A stretch of DNA of 64,000 nt from Lacticaseibacillus baoqingensis (GCF_003946165.1 NZ_RHOI01000009.1:46688-110687), one strand, 5' to 3'; positions 1-9,046 are shown, counted from the stretch's first letter. The notes: a model not told the origin generated them from the sequence alone. Numbers and translations are program-made.

Positions 1-78
1 TTGTTCCGTTTGGATCGTAAAGTCTTGTTATTAGACTTGCGCCTCCATGCTGATTTTTTATCTAGGATACGGTTTTAG

Positions 79-183
79 TTCTTGGTTCTTGGTTCTTGGT
101 TCTTGGTTCTTGGTTCTTGGTTCTTGGTTCTTGGTTCTTGGTTCTTGGTTCTTGGTTCTTGGTTCTTGGTTCTTGGTTCTTGG
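79..183. repeat. Perfect heptamer tandem repeat, 15 copies of TTCTTGG
   Basis: Fifteen uninterrupted copies of TTCTTGG (CCAAGAA on the other strand) run head to tail, followed by a partial unit TTC. Seven is not a multiple of three, so copy-number changes would shift any reading frame. The short ORFs that run through it are repeat artefacts. It lies downstream of the leftward promoter at 303-336, so it is probably transcribed in a 5' leader. The downstream gene is outside the window. Confidence 0.95.
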
Positions 184-302
184 TTCGACTTGGTGGTGGC
201 ACAGCTGTCACTGTACCTGGCTCTAATCGTTGTGTTGAACTGCATATTGCACTTTCGAGCTGTTCCTGTTCGTTCCGCGAACCTTCCTTAACTCTGACTA
301 AA

Positions 303-340
303 GTATAGCATGAGTTACCCGCATCTGCAAGCGCTTACCA
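303..340 (-). promoter_or_regulatory. Leftward sigma-A promoter overlapped by a cre-like (CcpA) site
   Basis: On the minus strand there is a -35 TTGCAG (326-331), a 17-base spacer and a -10 TATACT (303-308). The sequence TGCAAGCGCTTACC (327-340) nearly matches the catabolite-responsive element consensus and covers the -35. By analogy with CcpA control this would be repressed on preferred sugars. An AAGGAAGG stretch follows downstream, but no ORF starts inside the window, so the target gene lies left of position 1. The stretch 184-302 holds only this leader, and 341-499 holds no complete gene. Confidence 0.6.
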
Positions 341-499
341 AAAATTTATTTTGTTATTTTTTCAGAGCTTCGTGTGCTTGCTGACGGCCGGCATTAAACG
401 CTTTTTGCTGCATTAAAGGCTGGTGATCACCCGCACTTGGCGATATTCTATCGAAAAATTTTCCCTGGTCGCGCGGCTGCCCAAAAGCACGCGATTGGC

Positions 500-841
500 T
501 TAGTTTAAAATTCCTACTTGATTCAATTGCAGCCAGCCAAATACCACCAAGATCACGACCAACAAGCCCAAATACCGCCACTCGCCCACTAAGATCACTG
601 GCAGCGTCGTCAAGTTGTTGCGGCGGCGTTGCGCGTGTGCTAGCCAGGAACATCCCCCAGCAATCAAACTCAACAACACCGGTTCGAGCAATAATCCCCA
701 TCGGCCACTGGTACTGTCAACTTGTCCGGCGGCATTAAAGTGCATCGCCACCGATCGCGGCGCGATCAGCACCAAAACCAATGTCAACAACCAACTGAGC
801 CCCACAATACACCATGTCATGACCGAGAATTTTTTCATCAT
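500..841 (-). CDS. DUF1648-domain small membrane protein
   Basis: A 113-residue protein with about three hydrophobic segments. The stretch around residues 33-48 (MHFNAAGQVDSTSGRW) matches the PHFNAAGEVD-type signature of DUF1648, a domain found alone or at the N-terminus of SdpI-like immunity or membrane proteins. The specific function is unknown. Two adjacent ATG codons follow AAGGGGAGCGG; the second (from 838) has the better ribosome-site spacing. It reads leftward after the metallophosphoesterase with a 66-base gap, so co-transcription is possible. Just past its stop, the frame ending at 354 has coding-like composition, so a frameshifted longer protein cannot be excluded. Confidence 0.7.
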   Translation of the reverse strand: MMKKFSVMTWCIVGLSWLLTLVLVLIAPRSVAMHFNAAGQVDSTSGRWGLLLEPVLLSLIAGGCSWLAHAQRRRNNLTTLPVILVGEWRYLGLLVVILVVFGWLQLNQVGILN

Positions 842-907
842 CCGCTCCCCTTGCCGCTGGCGTCATGAGTCTGACAATCAGCCTAATTGCCAACCTAAAA
901 ATTCAAC

Positions 908-1999
908 TCAGTACGCAAAAACCCGCTTCGGGGTGGCAGCGCCATACCCAAATAAGCGCAGCCGCCGATTAGCCGCATCAAGGCTCAAGACATATCCTGC
1001 ATATTCGCTTGGCGTGCTGATGCGCCGCCGCCAGCGGCGATTATAGCGCGTGGTCAAGCCATGTTGCCAACCCATCAATGCACTGTTGTTCAACAAGCTG
1101 TAGTGGATACCGTTAACGGTGAAATCTTCTTCAACATGCCAATGTCCCGCGACATAAGCAATGATCTTTCCCGTGTTCCCACTAAAGTCAAATTGTAACT
1201 GACCCCCAAAATCAGGATTCGTGCCACAATCCAAAGTCCCGCTAGCATGCAAGTTAAACACCCGCAACAAGTCATGCAGCGCTTGGCCATTGAACCGCAA
1301 ACCCGGTTTTCCTGGCCGCGTCATCGCCGGGGCATGTGCCATGATCAACACATCACGCTCACCTGCTGCTTGCAAGGCATCGGCAAGTTCTTGCAGTTGA
1401 TCGGCGGTAACTGCCAGCGTTTTTTTGATGTCATAATTCTTGCGACCGCCGATCCAATGGACTGGCACATCGCTAGTATTCAAGGTGATCACGCGCACGT
1501 GGCCATGGTCAAAAACACTCAACCCATGCCGCGTCACTTGTGGCCCGCCGACTTGAGCCGCCATTTTTTCCCACACCAAGTCGTGATAGACCCAAGGATG
1601 GAAACTGCCAGCAAAACGCCGATTGCGCTCAGCATATTTATCGTTGTCATCGTGGTTGCCGCGAGCGATCACAAAGGGAATATCATCGGCTTGATAATCA
1701 TTGATGATGTTGCGCAGCCGCCACATCGTCAATACCGCAGGCTCTGAGCCATCGACCATATCGCCTAGATGCACCCGCCAATCGATTGGCAACTCTGAAG
1801 CCAGCCAATGCTGTTCTTGAACATGCCAATACCCATTGGGGCCATAAAAGGTGCGGCTCAGCTTCGTGCGATCATGCGTATCGGTGATGATCGCCATATT
1901 CAATGTCGCGGTGGTCAACTGCGGTCGAATCGCCTGGGCAAATGCCTCCAAATCACGCTTAGCAAAGCGTCGGATCGTGATGTTACGCAAACGATGCAT
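908..1999 (-). CDS. Calcineurin-like metallophosphoesterase
   Basis: A 363-residue protein with the metallophosphoesterase motif series: ITDTHD near residue 38, HLGDMVDG near 77, GNHDDND near 114, a middle His, and AGHWHVE near 276. These ligands bind two divalent metals in the calcineurin-like superfamily and catalyse phosphoester hydrolysis; the substrate cannot be told from sequence. No signal peptide is seen, so it is probably cytoplasmic. An AGGAGG site precedes the ATG. It lies 14 bases after the menA-type gene, at the end of the leftward cyd cluster, and so is probably co-transcribed with it, although no respiratory role is known for this family. Confidence 0.85.
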   Translation of the reverse strand: MHRLRNITIRRFAKRDLEAFAQAIRPQLTTATLNMAIITDTHDRTKLSRTFYGPNGYWHVQEQHWLASELPIDWRVHLGDMVDGSEPAVLTMWRLRNIINDYQADDIPFVIARGNHDDNDKYAERNRRFAGSFHPWVYHDLVWEKMAAQVGGPQVTRHGLSVFDHGHVRVITLNTSDVPVHWIGGRKNYDIKKTLAVTADQLQELADALQAAGERDVLIMAHAPAMTRPGKPGLRFNGQALHDLLRVFNLHASGTLDCGTNPDFGGQLQFDFSGNTGKIIAYVAGHWHVEEDFTVNGIHYSLLNNSALMGWQHGLTTRYNRRWRRRISTPSEYAGYVLSLDAANRRLRLFGYGAATPKRVFAY

Positions 2000-2013
2000 A
2001 AGGGCCTCCTACT

Positions 2014-2928
2014 TTAAATATTCAACCATACGCCTAACCAGACACTGACCACCAGTGTCGCGGTGACGATGAACAGATTCTTTACAGCCAAAATAAACGT
2101 TTTTGCTTTTACCGGCTGAGCGGCAAATGCGCCGACATTTTTTGCGACCGGAATAACAGTCACCAAACTCAATAATGCCAGCTTTGGCAACCAGCCATTA
2201 ACCACGGCGAGCAACAAGGCCAAATACCCGGTAAGATACAGTCCCTTGAAAAACGCCAACGACTTAGCCCGCCCAAGATAATAAACGATCGTGCGCCGAT
2301 TGAGGGCTTTATCTTCGGCTTCGTCGGCAATGTTGTTGGCTAGCATCAAAGCCGCGATCGCACATTGCGCCAGTCCGCTGGCCACAAACACCATTCCAGC
2401 AAGTGTCCAAGTCATCCCCACAGTATCATAAACATTGACATATACCGCGATCAGCCAGATCACATATCCCATCGTGAACCCGGAGAAAAACTCTCCGAAT
2501 GGCGTCGTGGAAATCGGCCGCGGGCCACCGGCATAAGTATACCCCACAATGTAGCTGAACAGTCCTAACAACAACAATGGCCAGCCGGTACGCGCTACCA
2601 TCCACAAACCCAATGCGGCGCTGATCACGACCATGATCACGATCAACCACCCGACTAATTTCGGGGAAATGTTTTCGCGTCCAATAATATTGGTTGCTTC
2701 ACGGTAACGCAGCGCCTCCGTTTTCGTCGCGCGATGATAGTCTTGATAATTATCATTGGCATCAACTGCCATATTGAACAACAACATCGCAATGAAGAAA
2801 ATCACCAACTCGAACAGGTGCAACTGATGATAGTGATACCAAGCATATAAACTCCCGAGCAAAAACGGAAACACCGAGGCCGTCTTTGCCTTTATTTCAA
2901 CTAATTCCAAAAAATTTGCAACCGACAT
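2014..2928 (-). CDS. menA: UbiA-family prenyltransferase, menA-like
   Basis: A 304-residue polytopic membrane protein of the UbiA superfamily. The first aspartate-rich motif is VDANDNYQDYH and the second NNIADEAEDKALNRR; both coordinate Mg and the prenyl diphosphate. The family attaches a polyprenyl tail to an aromatic acceptor; MenA acts on 1,4-dihydroxy-2-naphthoate to give demethylmenaquinone. Its position right after cydC supports a quinone role serving cytochrome bd, as in other lactobacilli. I chose the start MSVANF because AGGAGT sits 6 bases upstream; an in-frame ATG 15 codons earlier has no such site. Exact acceptor specificity is inferred. Confidence 0.85.
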   Translation of the reverse strand: MSVANFLELVEIKAKTASVFPFLLGSLYAWYHYHQLHLFELVIFFIAMLLFNMAVDANDNYQDYHRATKTEALRYREATNIIGRENISPKLVGWLIVIMVVISAALGLWMVARTGWPLLLLGLFSYIVGYTYAGGPRPISTTPFGEFFSGFTMGYVIWLIAVYVNVYDTVGMTWTLAGMVFVASGLAQCAIAALMLANNIADEAEDKALNRRTIVYYLGRAKSLAFFKGLYLTGYLALLLAVVNGWLPKLALLSLVTVIPVAKNVGAFAAQPVKAKTFILAVKNLFIVTATLVVSVWLGVWLNI

Positions 2929-3016
2929 TTCAATACTCCTATTCGCTAATCTTTGTGGCATCATTGCAATCACCAGCTGCTTTTAGTATACCGCGGCCAT
3001 TTTGACCACGCCATGC

Positions 3017-4735
3017 TCACTTCCCAGCATCCAGTGCATACAAGTGTTGATAGCGGGTATTGGCAGCCGCAAGGTGTGCTGGGGTGTCAGCCATTGTCAA
3101 ACGCCCATCTTCCAAGAATAATACTTGATCACAGCGTGCCACCCCTTGCAGATGATGCGTGACCCAAAGCACCGTTTTATCCTGCAAGGTGGTGAAGATG
3201 GTCCGGATCAAGTCCGCTTCGGTGATCGGATCCAATCCCACTGTAGGCTCATCTAATAAGACGATCGGCGCATCTTGCAATAAGATCCGCGCCAATGCCA
3301 AGCGCTGCTGTTCACCGCCGGAAAAACCAAATCCCGCTTCGGCCATCGGCGTGTCGATCCCTTGAGGCAATTGGGCGATCAAATCACTCAATTGCACTTG
3401 GGCCAATGCCCAGGCGACTTGATCATCACTTGCTGCTTCATTGCCTAAACGCACGTTGTTTTTGATGCTGGTATTAAATAAAAACGGACTTTGATCGAGC
3501 ACAGCAAACAACTGGCTGCGATGTTGTTGATAAGCCAGCGTCGAAACCCCATCGATCGTGACTTGACCACTAGTCGGGGTGAGGTCGCCCAAGACGAGTT
3601 GCAACAGCGTGGTTTTGCCCATTCCGCTGGGACCTAGTAAGGCGATTTTTTCACCGCGATGGATCGTAAAGGAAATATCCGTTAATAACCGTTGGGCTTC
3701 AGGGGTGTATTGAAAGCTGAGCTGGGCCACCGTCAAAGTATCAAAAGTGTGCGGAATGGCTTGTTGTGCCGGCAGTAGGCGCGTGGTCGGCTGCATCGCA
3801 TTCAGGTGTTTGAGTGAATCACGGTAAGTGGGCCACTCGCCCACGCCTTTGGCAATATTGCTGAAGGCTTGGTCCAATGGAAAAATCACCAACACGAAGG
3901 CGCCGACCCAATTGGCCGCTGTTTGTGTCCCAGTCCAAGTTAAACTGGTCCAAATCAACAACGCCACCGGGATCACCCCAAAGGCCAGCTGGCTGATCAA
4001 GTCCCGAAACTGCGTAAACCGTGCACTTTTGTGAGTTGAAGCCGCCAATTTGGCCCATGAATGGGTTGCTTGCGTTAAAAATGCCGGCTCTTTTTGGGCG
4101 ATCACCCAATCTGACAACCCTAAGACACTATCGGTCAATTCGACATACGCATCATGGGTCATCGCTTTTTGTGCTGTTTTGCGCTTGGCTTCGACCCATA
4201 ATCCCCAAGCAGGCACGACAAGCAGCTGCACCAGCAATAACAATGCCATCCACAAGGCAAAGCCCCAATCGAACCAGCCGATCGCCAGTGAGGCTATCAC
4301 CGTCAAGATCGTCGCCACGACCGTCGGAAAAAGTGTGCGTAAATACAGGTTTTGAATGTGGCCAATGTCATCCGCCAATAAGCCTAAGACATCCCCAGTT
4401 TGATACCGTTCTTGAATGAAGGCCGCATCTTTTTCCAACACCTGATAAAGTTTGCGCCGCATGTGACTGGTGATACGCAAAACCCAGTTGTGGCTGACCA
4501 AACGTTCAAGATACTGGAACACTGGCCGACCGATCCCAAATGCCCGGGTCAATACCACCGGCACATAAATGGCCGCAAATAATGGCATCCGTGCTGAAAA
4601 ATCGATCAAATAACCCGAGGTAAACATCAAAGCACCGGCGCAAATGAAGGTCAAAACGCCTAAGGCCAGCGAACAAAACAATAAGCCGCGATACCGTTTC
4701 AAATCAGGGCGCACCCATTGATCATGTTTAAACAT
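3017..4735 (-). CDS. cydC: ABC exporter subunit CydC (thiol/heme export for cytochrome bd assembly)
   Basis: About 572 residues: an N-terminal six-helix ABC membrane domain and a C-terminal ATPase domain with Walker A GPSGMGKTT, signature FSGGEQQRLALAR and Walker B IVLLDEPTVGLD. The N-terminal SGYLIDFSA segment is typical of CydC. CydDC is a heterodimer that exports glutathione or cysteine, or moves heme, and is needed to mature cytochrome bd. The ATG at 4735 overlaps the cydD stop by 8 bases, showing translational coupling; a GTG 9 bases upstream is the alternative start. Lactobacillus literature sometimes swaps the names cydC and cydD. Confidence 0.92.
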   Translation of the reverse strand: MFKHDQWVRPDLKRYRGLLFCSLALGVLTFICAGALMFTSGYLIDFSARMPLFAAIYVPVVLTRAFGIGRPVFQYLERLVSHNWVLRITSHMRRKLYQVLEKDAAFIQERYQTGDVLGLLADDIGHIQNLYLRTLFPTVVATILTVIASLAIGWFDWGFALWMALLLLVQLLVVPAWGLWVEAKRKTAQKAMTHDAYVELTDSVLGLSDWVIAQKEPAFLTQATHSWAKLAASTHKSARFTQFRDLISQLAFGVIPVALLIWTSLTWTGTQTAANWVGAFVLVIFPLDQAFSNIAKGVGEWPTYRDSLKHLNAMQPTTRLLPAQQAIPHTFDTLTVAQLSFQYTPEAQRLLTDISFTIHRGEKIALLGPSGMGKTTLLQLVLGDLTPTSGQVTIDGVSTLAYQQHRSQLFAVLDQSPFLFNTSIKNNVRLGNEAASDDQVAWALAQVQLSDLIAQLPQGIDTPMAEAGFGFSGGEQQRLALARILLQDAPIVLLDEPTVGLDPITEADLIRTIFTTLQDKTVLWVTHHLQGVARCDQVLFLEDGRLTMADTPAHLAAANTRYQHLYALDAGK

Positions 4736-6458
4736 CAAATTCACCTCGCATCTGGGCCACTAAGGCCTGATAAGCGGTTGAATGCGCCGCTAATTCTGCC
4801 GGCGCCCCAGCCGCGACGATCTGGCCTTGGTCAAGCACTAAGACCAGATCCATTTGTTGCAACCAATGCAAACGATGAGTGGCCATGATCACCAGCCGGC
4901 CGGCAAAAAGCGGTGTCATCGTATTTTTCAGCGCCGCTTCCGTTTCAATATCCAAATGTGCGGTAGGTTCATCAAATAACCATACCGAACGTTTTTGATC
5001 GATCAAAGTCCGCGCCAGCGCGATCCGCTGTGCTTGCCCGCCAGAGATCCCACGCCCGCCTTCACCAATCCGGGTGTTGACCCCATCTGCTAAAGTCGCC
5101 ACCCAATCGGTTAACCCCGCAGCTTGCAAAGCCTGTGCCACCGCAGCATCATCAGCTTCAGGCCGATAAAAGCGCACGTTATTGGCGATCGTGTCAGCGA
5201 ACACATACGGATGCTGGGGAATATAGCTCAAATGGGCTTGCCAAGCTTGATCGTTCAGATCAGCCACCGGTTGGCCATCAACGACAAACGGGGTGCCGGA
5301 CTGCGGTTGTAAAAATCCGCCTAACAAATTCAACAGCGTCGACTTGCCTGAACCGCTGGCACCGATCAAAGCAACGTTCATGTCCCCACTGATGGTAAAG
5401 GCAGCGTCTTTGATCCCGGTACGATCAGCATATTGATAATTCAACGCTGATACTGTCAATGTCGAGTCTGATTGCCAACCCGTATATGCCGGCAAGGCTT
5501 GGCGCAGCTGCGGCGCCGGTTGATCCAGCAGATCTAAAATAGCGGCCAAAGCGTTTTTGCCATTCAATGTGGCGTGATAATCATTCCCGAATTCTCGGAT
5601 CGGCATAAAGTATTCTGGCGCCAAGATCAAACACACCATCCCAGGATACAAAGACACGCTGCCATGCAACAAGTCGATCCCTAAAAATACCGCCACGACG
5701 GCAATGGACAACGTTGCAAAGAAATCCATCGCAAAACTCGATAGCATCGCGATCTGCAAAACGCCCATGGTTTGCTTGCGATAGCGCTCGGAAACGGCAT
5801 AAACGTTATCGGCATACGCCTTACTGATCCCCATCAACTGCAAGGTTTTTAACCCGCGCAATGAGTCAATGAAGTGATTAGACATTTGCTGAAACCCAGC
5901 ATATTGCTGTTGCGATTTATCCCGGGCGGCATAGCCTAAGATGATCATAAACAAAATGATCACTGGAAACATGATCACTAAAGCGATTCCTGCAAGGTGA
6001 TTTTCCCAGAAAATATAGCCGACGATAAACCACGGAATAATGCCCATATTCAATAATTTGTTCAAAATCAATTCTAAGTATTGTTGGACTTCGATGATCC
6101 CATCTAACGCCATCGTCACCGCATTCCCAGTACCGGCATGGGCGACGGCTTGCGGGCCTAGTGCATATAACTGCTTGATCAAACGCTGTTGGATCTTATC
6201 AGCTAAACGCCGGGCAAAATTTTCTGCCAAGCGATTGCGTCCCCAAGTGAGCACTTGCCGGGCAGCAAACGCGCCGGCAAATCCCCAAATAAACGGCCAC
6301 AAGCTTACTAAAGCTTTTTGCGCCCATGAATGGACGATTCCCAATGCCAAAAAATGGCCTTGTAAAATGATGACCACCGCTTGCAATACCGTCAAGATCG
6401 CCAAGCCGATCATCACTTGTTGCACACCTGGCAGGCGTAATAAGCGCTTATCGATCAT
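4728..6458 (-). CDS. cydD: ABC exporter subunit CydD
   Basis: A 576-residue fused membrane-ATPase ABC subunit: Walker A GASGSGKST, signature ISGGQAQRIALAR, Walker B SVWLFDEPTAHLD. It pairs with CydC to form the exporter required for cytochrome bd assembly at the inner face of the membrane. Start MIDKRL is preferred because AGGGGGG lies upstream with good spacing; an in-frame start 8 codons earlier is weaker. It lies 160 bases downstream of cydB and is separated from it by a strong hairpin, so it may be expressed at a lower level than cydAB or from its own promoter in that gap. Confidence 0.92.
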   Translation of the reverse strand: MIDKRLLRLPGVQQVMIGLAILTVLQAVVIILQGHFLALGIVHSWAQKALVSLWPFIWGFAGAFAARQVLTWGRNRLAENFARRLADKIQQRLIKQLYALGPQAVAHAGTGNAVTMALDGIIEVQQYLELILNKLLNMGIIPWFIVGYIFWENHLAGIALVIMFPVIILFMIILGYAARDKSQQQYAGFQQMSNHFIDSLRGLKTLQLMGISKAYADNVYAVSERYRKQTMGVLQIAMLSSFAMDFFATLSIAVVAVFLGIDLLHGSVSLYPGMVCLILAPEYFMPIREFGNDYHATLNGKNALAAILDLLDQPAPQLRQALPAYTGWQSDSTLTVSALNYQYADRTGIKDAAFTISGDMNVALIGASGSGKSTLLNLLGGFLQPQSGTPFVVDGQPVADLNDQAWQAHLSYIPQHPYVFADTIANNVRFYRPEADDAAVAQALQAAGLTDWVATLADGVNTRIGEGGRGISGGQAQRIALARTLIDQKRSVWLFDEPTAHLDIETEAALKNTMTPLFAGRLVIMATHRLHWLQQMDLVLVLDQGQIVAAGAPAELAAHSTAYQALVAQMRGEFDV

Positions 6459-6571
6459 AATATCCCCCCTACTTTTCACCACAAACTCAGTTCATACCAA
6501 GCCAGTTTAGCCCTATCATACGAAAACCAGGGCCAAGACACAATCGTCTCAGCTGACTGGCTGGATCAAAA

Positions 6572-6604
6572 TAGGCGGGCGAGTCTTTGCTGACTCGCCC
6601 GCCT
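6572..6604 (-). terminator. Hairpin between cydB and cydD, terminator or attenuator
   Basis: A perfect 13-bp stem (AGGCGGGCGAGTC with its complement) and a 6-base loop, followed on the minus strand by TATTTTG. It is directly downstream of the cydB stop. The T-run is short, so partial readthrough into cydDC is plausible. Confidence 0.75.
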
Positions 6605-6617
6605 AACGTCATCGCTT

Positions 6618-7625
6618 TTAAGCGGCTTTAACCTCTGGGATCCGCTTGTGGAAAACCACATACGCCCAGATAAAGTAAGCCAACGCGATCGGCAACAAAA
6701 TGCAAGTAACGATCGTCATGATTTTTAAGGTCAACGGACTCGCAGACGCCTGCGTGATCAACAGGCTATGTGCCGCATTGGTCCCGATCAAAACGCGTGG
6801 GAAAAGCCCATTGAAGATCAAAGCCACCACTAAGGTCAGTCCTAACCCGCTGCCGATAAACGACAACAGTTCTTTGTCTTGTAAGACGCCCAAGTGTTGG
6901 ATCACCGCCGCACAAACAATCAAGACGATGATCAAACCAGTTGAAAGCGGCCGCTTCGCAAAGAAGTCGGTTTGGAAAAAGACCAAGACTGCAAACACCA
7001 CTTCCCCAGCATATAAGAGCCAAGAAAGTTTTTGATTCCATGCTCGGGCTCGAATGCGCAATGCGCCTTCTGTCTTCAACCGGATAAAGTTCAACCCATG
7101 CATGAAGCACATCAACGTGACCGCCACCCCGCCAACGATCGTCAACAAGTTAATCTGATCGCCAAGAGCGGCATAAACATCCATATGGCTATCGATCGGC
7201 AACGGCTGCATGATCGCCGTGAAGATCATGCCTAAGACGAACGGCGGCAAGATACTGCCAATAAACAATGCCCAGCGCCAAATACTGCGACCGCGTGCGG
7301 TTTCGGCATGAGCGGCAAATTCGAACGAAACACCACGCATGATCAAGCCAAGCAAGACTAAGAAGAACATGATGTAAAAACCAGAAAACAAGCTGGCATA
7401 CCACAGTGGATACGAAGCAAACATGGCCCCGCCGGCAGTGATCAGCCAAACTTCATTGCCATCCCAATGCGGGCCGATCGTGGCGATCAGCTGTGTGCGC
7501 TCGCGTTCGTTACGCGCCAATAACCGCGTCGCCATCCCGACCCCAAAGTCAAATCCTTCCAGGAAGAAGAAGCCGATGAACAATACGGCTAACAACAAAA
7601 ACCAGAGTAGTTGGAGGAAACTCAT
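6618..7625 (-). CDS. cydB: Cytochrome bd ubiquinol/menaquinol oxidase subunit II
   Basis: A 335-residue polytopic membrane protein. The N-terminus, with FLEGFDFGVG and then IGPHWDGNEVWLITAGGAMF, is the hallmark of CydB (family length about 335-380). With CydA it forms the bd-type quinol oxidase that reduces oxygen to water without pumping protons. Its start overlaps the cydA stop by 4 bases, indicating translational coupling. A strong hairpin follows the stop. Activity in lactobacilli usually depends on supplied heme, since no heme biosynthesis genes are visible here. Confidence 0.97.
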   Translation of the reverse strand: MSFLQLLWFLLLAVLFIGFFFLEGFDFGVGMATRLLARNERERTQLIATIGPHWDGNEVWLITAGGAMFASYPLWYASLFSGFYIMFFLVLLGLIMRGVSFEFAAHAETARGRSIWRWALFIGSILPPFVLGMIFTAIMQPLPIDSHMDVYAALGDQINLLTIVGGVAVTLMCFMHGLNFIRLKTEGALRIRARAWNQKLSWLLYAGEVVFAVLVFFQTDFFAKRPLSTGLIIVLIVCAAVIQHLGVLQDKELLSFIGSGLGLTLVVALIFNGLFPRVLIGTNAAHSLLITQASASPLTLKIMTIVTCILLPIALAYFIWAYVVFHKRIPEVKAA

Positions 7626-9046
7626 TTGCCAAACGCCTCCTTCGCAAACGGATCAGCAGCAACCCCATAGTCCGTGTGCAAGTCAGCATCCGGACCATGA
7701 CGTAAGTTGCGGTGGCTGTAATAAACCATCACCCCGCCAAGCAACGAGAAGATCAGGAAATAAACAATGTTACTGAACCACAATTGTCCGGCTGTGGTCG
7801 TGGCACTGATCGAATCAGCAATCGTAAATAACCCATAAACGGTCCAAGGGTAACGTCCCAATTCGGTGATCAGCCAACCTGCCGTATTCAGGATAAACGG
7901 CAACCATAAGCATAAGCCCAACACCCATAACAGCCAGCGCTTTTGCAGCAAGGTATTGTTTTTCTTTCGACTGAACCACAAGCCCAAAATCGCAACCAAT
8001 GCCAACAAGACCCCGCCGCCAGACATCACTCTAAACGACCAAAACAGGGTTTTAACGGGAACATAATAGTTTTTATCTTTACCATATTTGGCTTGCAACT
8101 CTTGGTCGACAGTTTCCATGCCTTTGACCGCACCGGAAGTCTTGTGGTAGGACAACAGGCTCAACAGATACGGGATCTCGATGTTGCCAGACACTTGATG
8201 ATTTTTAGTATCGATCAACTCGACTAATGCCCAAGGTGCCGGATCTTTCGTGTCTTTGTAGACCCCTTCAGTCGCAGCAAACTTCATGGGTTGATCTTTG
8301 ATGATGAATTGTGTTTGCAAATCACCTACACCGATTGCACCTACAACGGCGATCAAGCCCACTGTCAGCCCAACGCGTAAAGACCGATGATAAAAATCGA
8401 CGTGATCATGCTTAAGTAAACGCCATGCGGCCATCCCAGCCACAGCAAACCCGGCAGTGGTAAACGCACCAAAGATCACATGGGGAAATTCGACCCATAA
8501 TTGGGGATTGGTGATCACCGCACCAAAATCAACCAGTTTCACCCGGCCAGTCGCTTCGTTGATCGCAAAACCAGTGGGATGTTGCATGAAACTATTGGCA
8601 CTCAAGATCCAAATCGCACTCAGTGTGGTCCCTAACCAGACAAACCAGATCATGGCCGCATGTAATGCCGGTTTGAAGCGATCCCAAGTGAACATCCACA
8701 AGCCAATAAATGTGGACTCCATGAAAAACGCCAATAAGGCTTCGATCGCCAACGGGGCACCAAAAATATCGCCCATGAAGCGTGAATAGTTCGACCAGTT
8801 CATCCCAAACTGGAATTCTTGAATAATACCGGTAACGACCCCAACCGCAAAACTTAATAAAAATATTTTGCCCCAAAATAAGGTCATTTTCTTATATAGC
8901 GGATCTTTTTTGCGGACATACATGGTTTCCATGATCGCCGTGACCAAGGCCATCCCAATGCTAAACGGCACGAAGAAAAAATGGAAAACCGTGGTCATGG
9001 CAAACTGAAACCGCGCCAGATCCAATACGGAAACGCCCAAAAGCAT
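7622..9046 (-). CDS. cydA: Cytochrome bd quinol oxidase subunit I
   Basis: A 474-residue polytopic membrane protein. Residues 12-30 (RFQFAMTTVFHFFFVPFSI) carry the N-terminal heme-ligand His (H22 here, equivalent to E. coli H19); VEFPHVIFGAF supplies a second heme-region His, and the GRYPWTVYG motif is conserved. The length and short Q-loop fit the Firmicutes form rather than the long E. coli form. It heads the leftward cyd cluster. AGGAGGGATAGGT precedes the ATG. The roughly 160-base gap upstream should hold the promoter; I could not identify a Rex or CcpA operator there with confidence. Confidence 0.97.
   Translation of the reverse strand: MLLGVSVLDLARFQFAMTTVFHFFFVPFSIGMALVTAIMETMYVRKKDPLYKKMTLFWGKIFLLSFAVGVVTGIIQEFQFGMNWSNYSRFMGDIFGAPLAIEALLAFFMESTFIGLWMFTWDRFKPALHAAMIWFVWLGTTLSAIWILSANSFMQHPTGFAINEATGRVKLVDFGAVITNPQLWVEFPHVIFGAFTTAGFAVAGMAAWRLLKHDHVDFYHRSLRVGLTVGLIAVVGAIGVGDLQTQFIIKDQPMKFAATEGVYKDTKDPAPWALVELIDTKNHQVSGNIEIPYLLSLLSYHKTSGAVKGMETVDQELQAKYGKDKNYYVPVKTLFWSFRVMSGGGVLLALVAILGLWFSRKKNNTLLQKRWLLWVLGLCLWLPFILNTAGWLITELGRYPWTVYGLFTIADSISATTTAGQLWFSNIVYFLIFSLLGGVMVYYSHRNLRHGPDADLHTDYGVAADPFAKEAFGK

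Noticed and set aside
79..183. Repeat taken as a CRISPR array
   Set aside because: The unit is 7 bp with no spacers and no cas genes are nearby.
82..308. ORFs of 69-70 residues with MVLGSWFL-type repeats
   Set aside because: They only translate the heptamer repeat; there is no ribosome site and the seven-base unit does not keep a biological frame.
354..701. 115-residue minus-strand ORF
   Set aside because: Most of it is a shadow of the DUF1648 gene and it has no start near its plausible tail; only the tail is kept, as a possible frameshift.
2953..9045. Plus-strand ORFs inside the cyd genes
   Set aside because: They are antisense shadows with no ribosome site and no family match.
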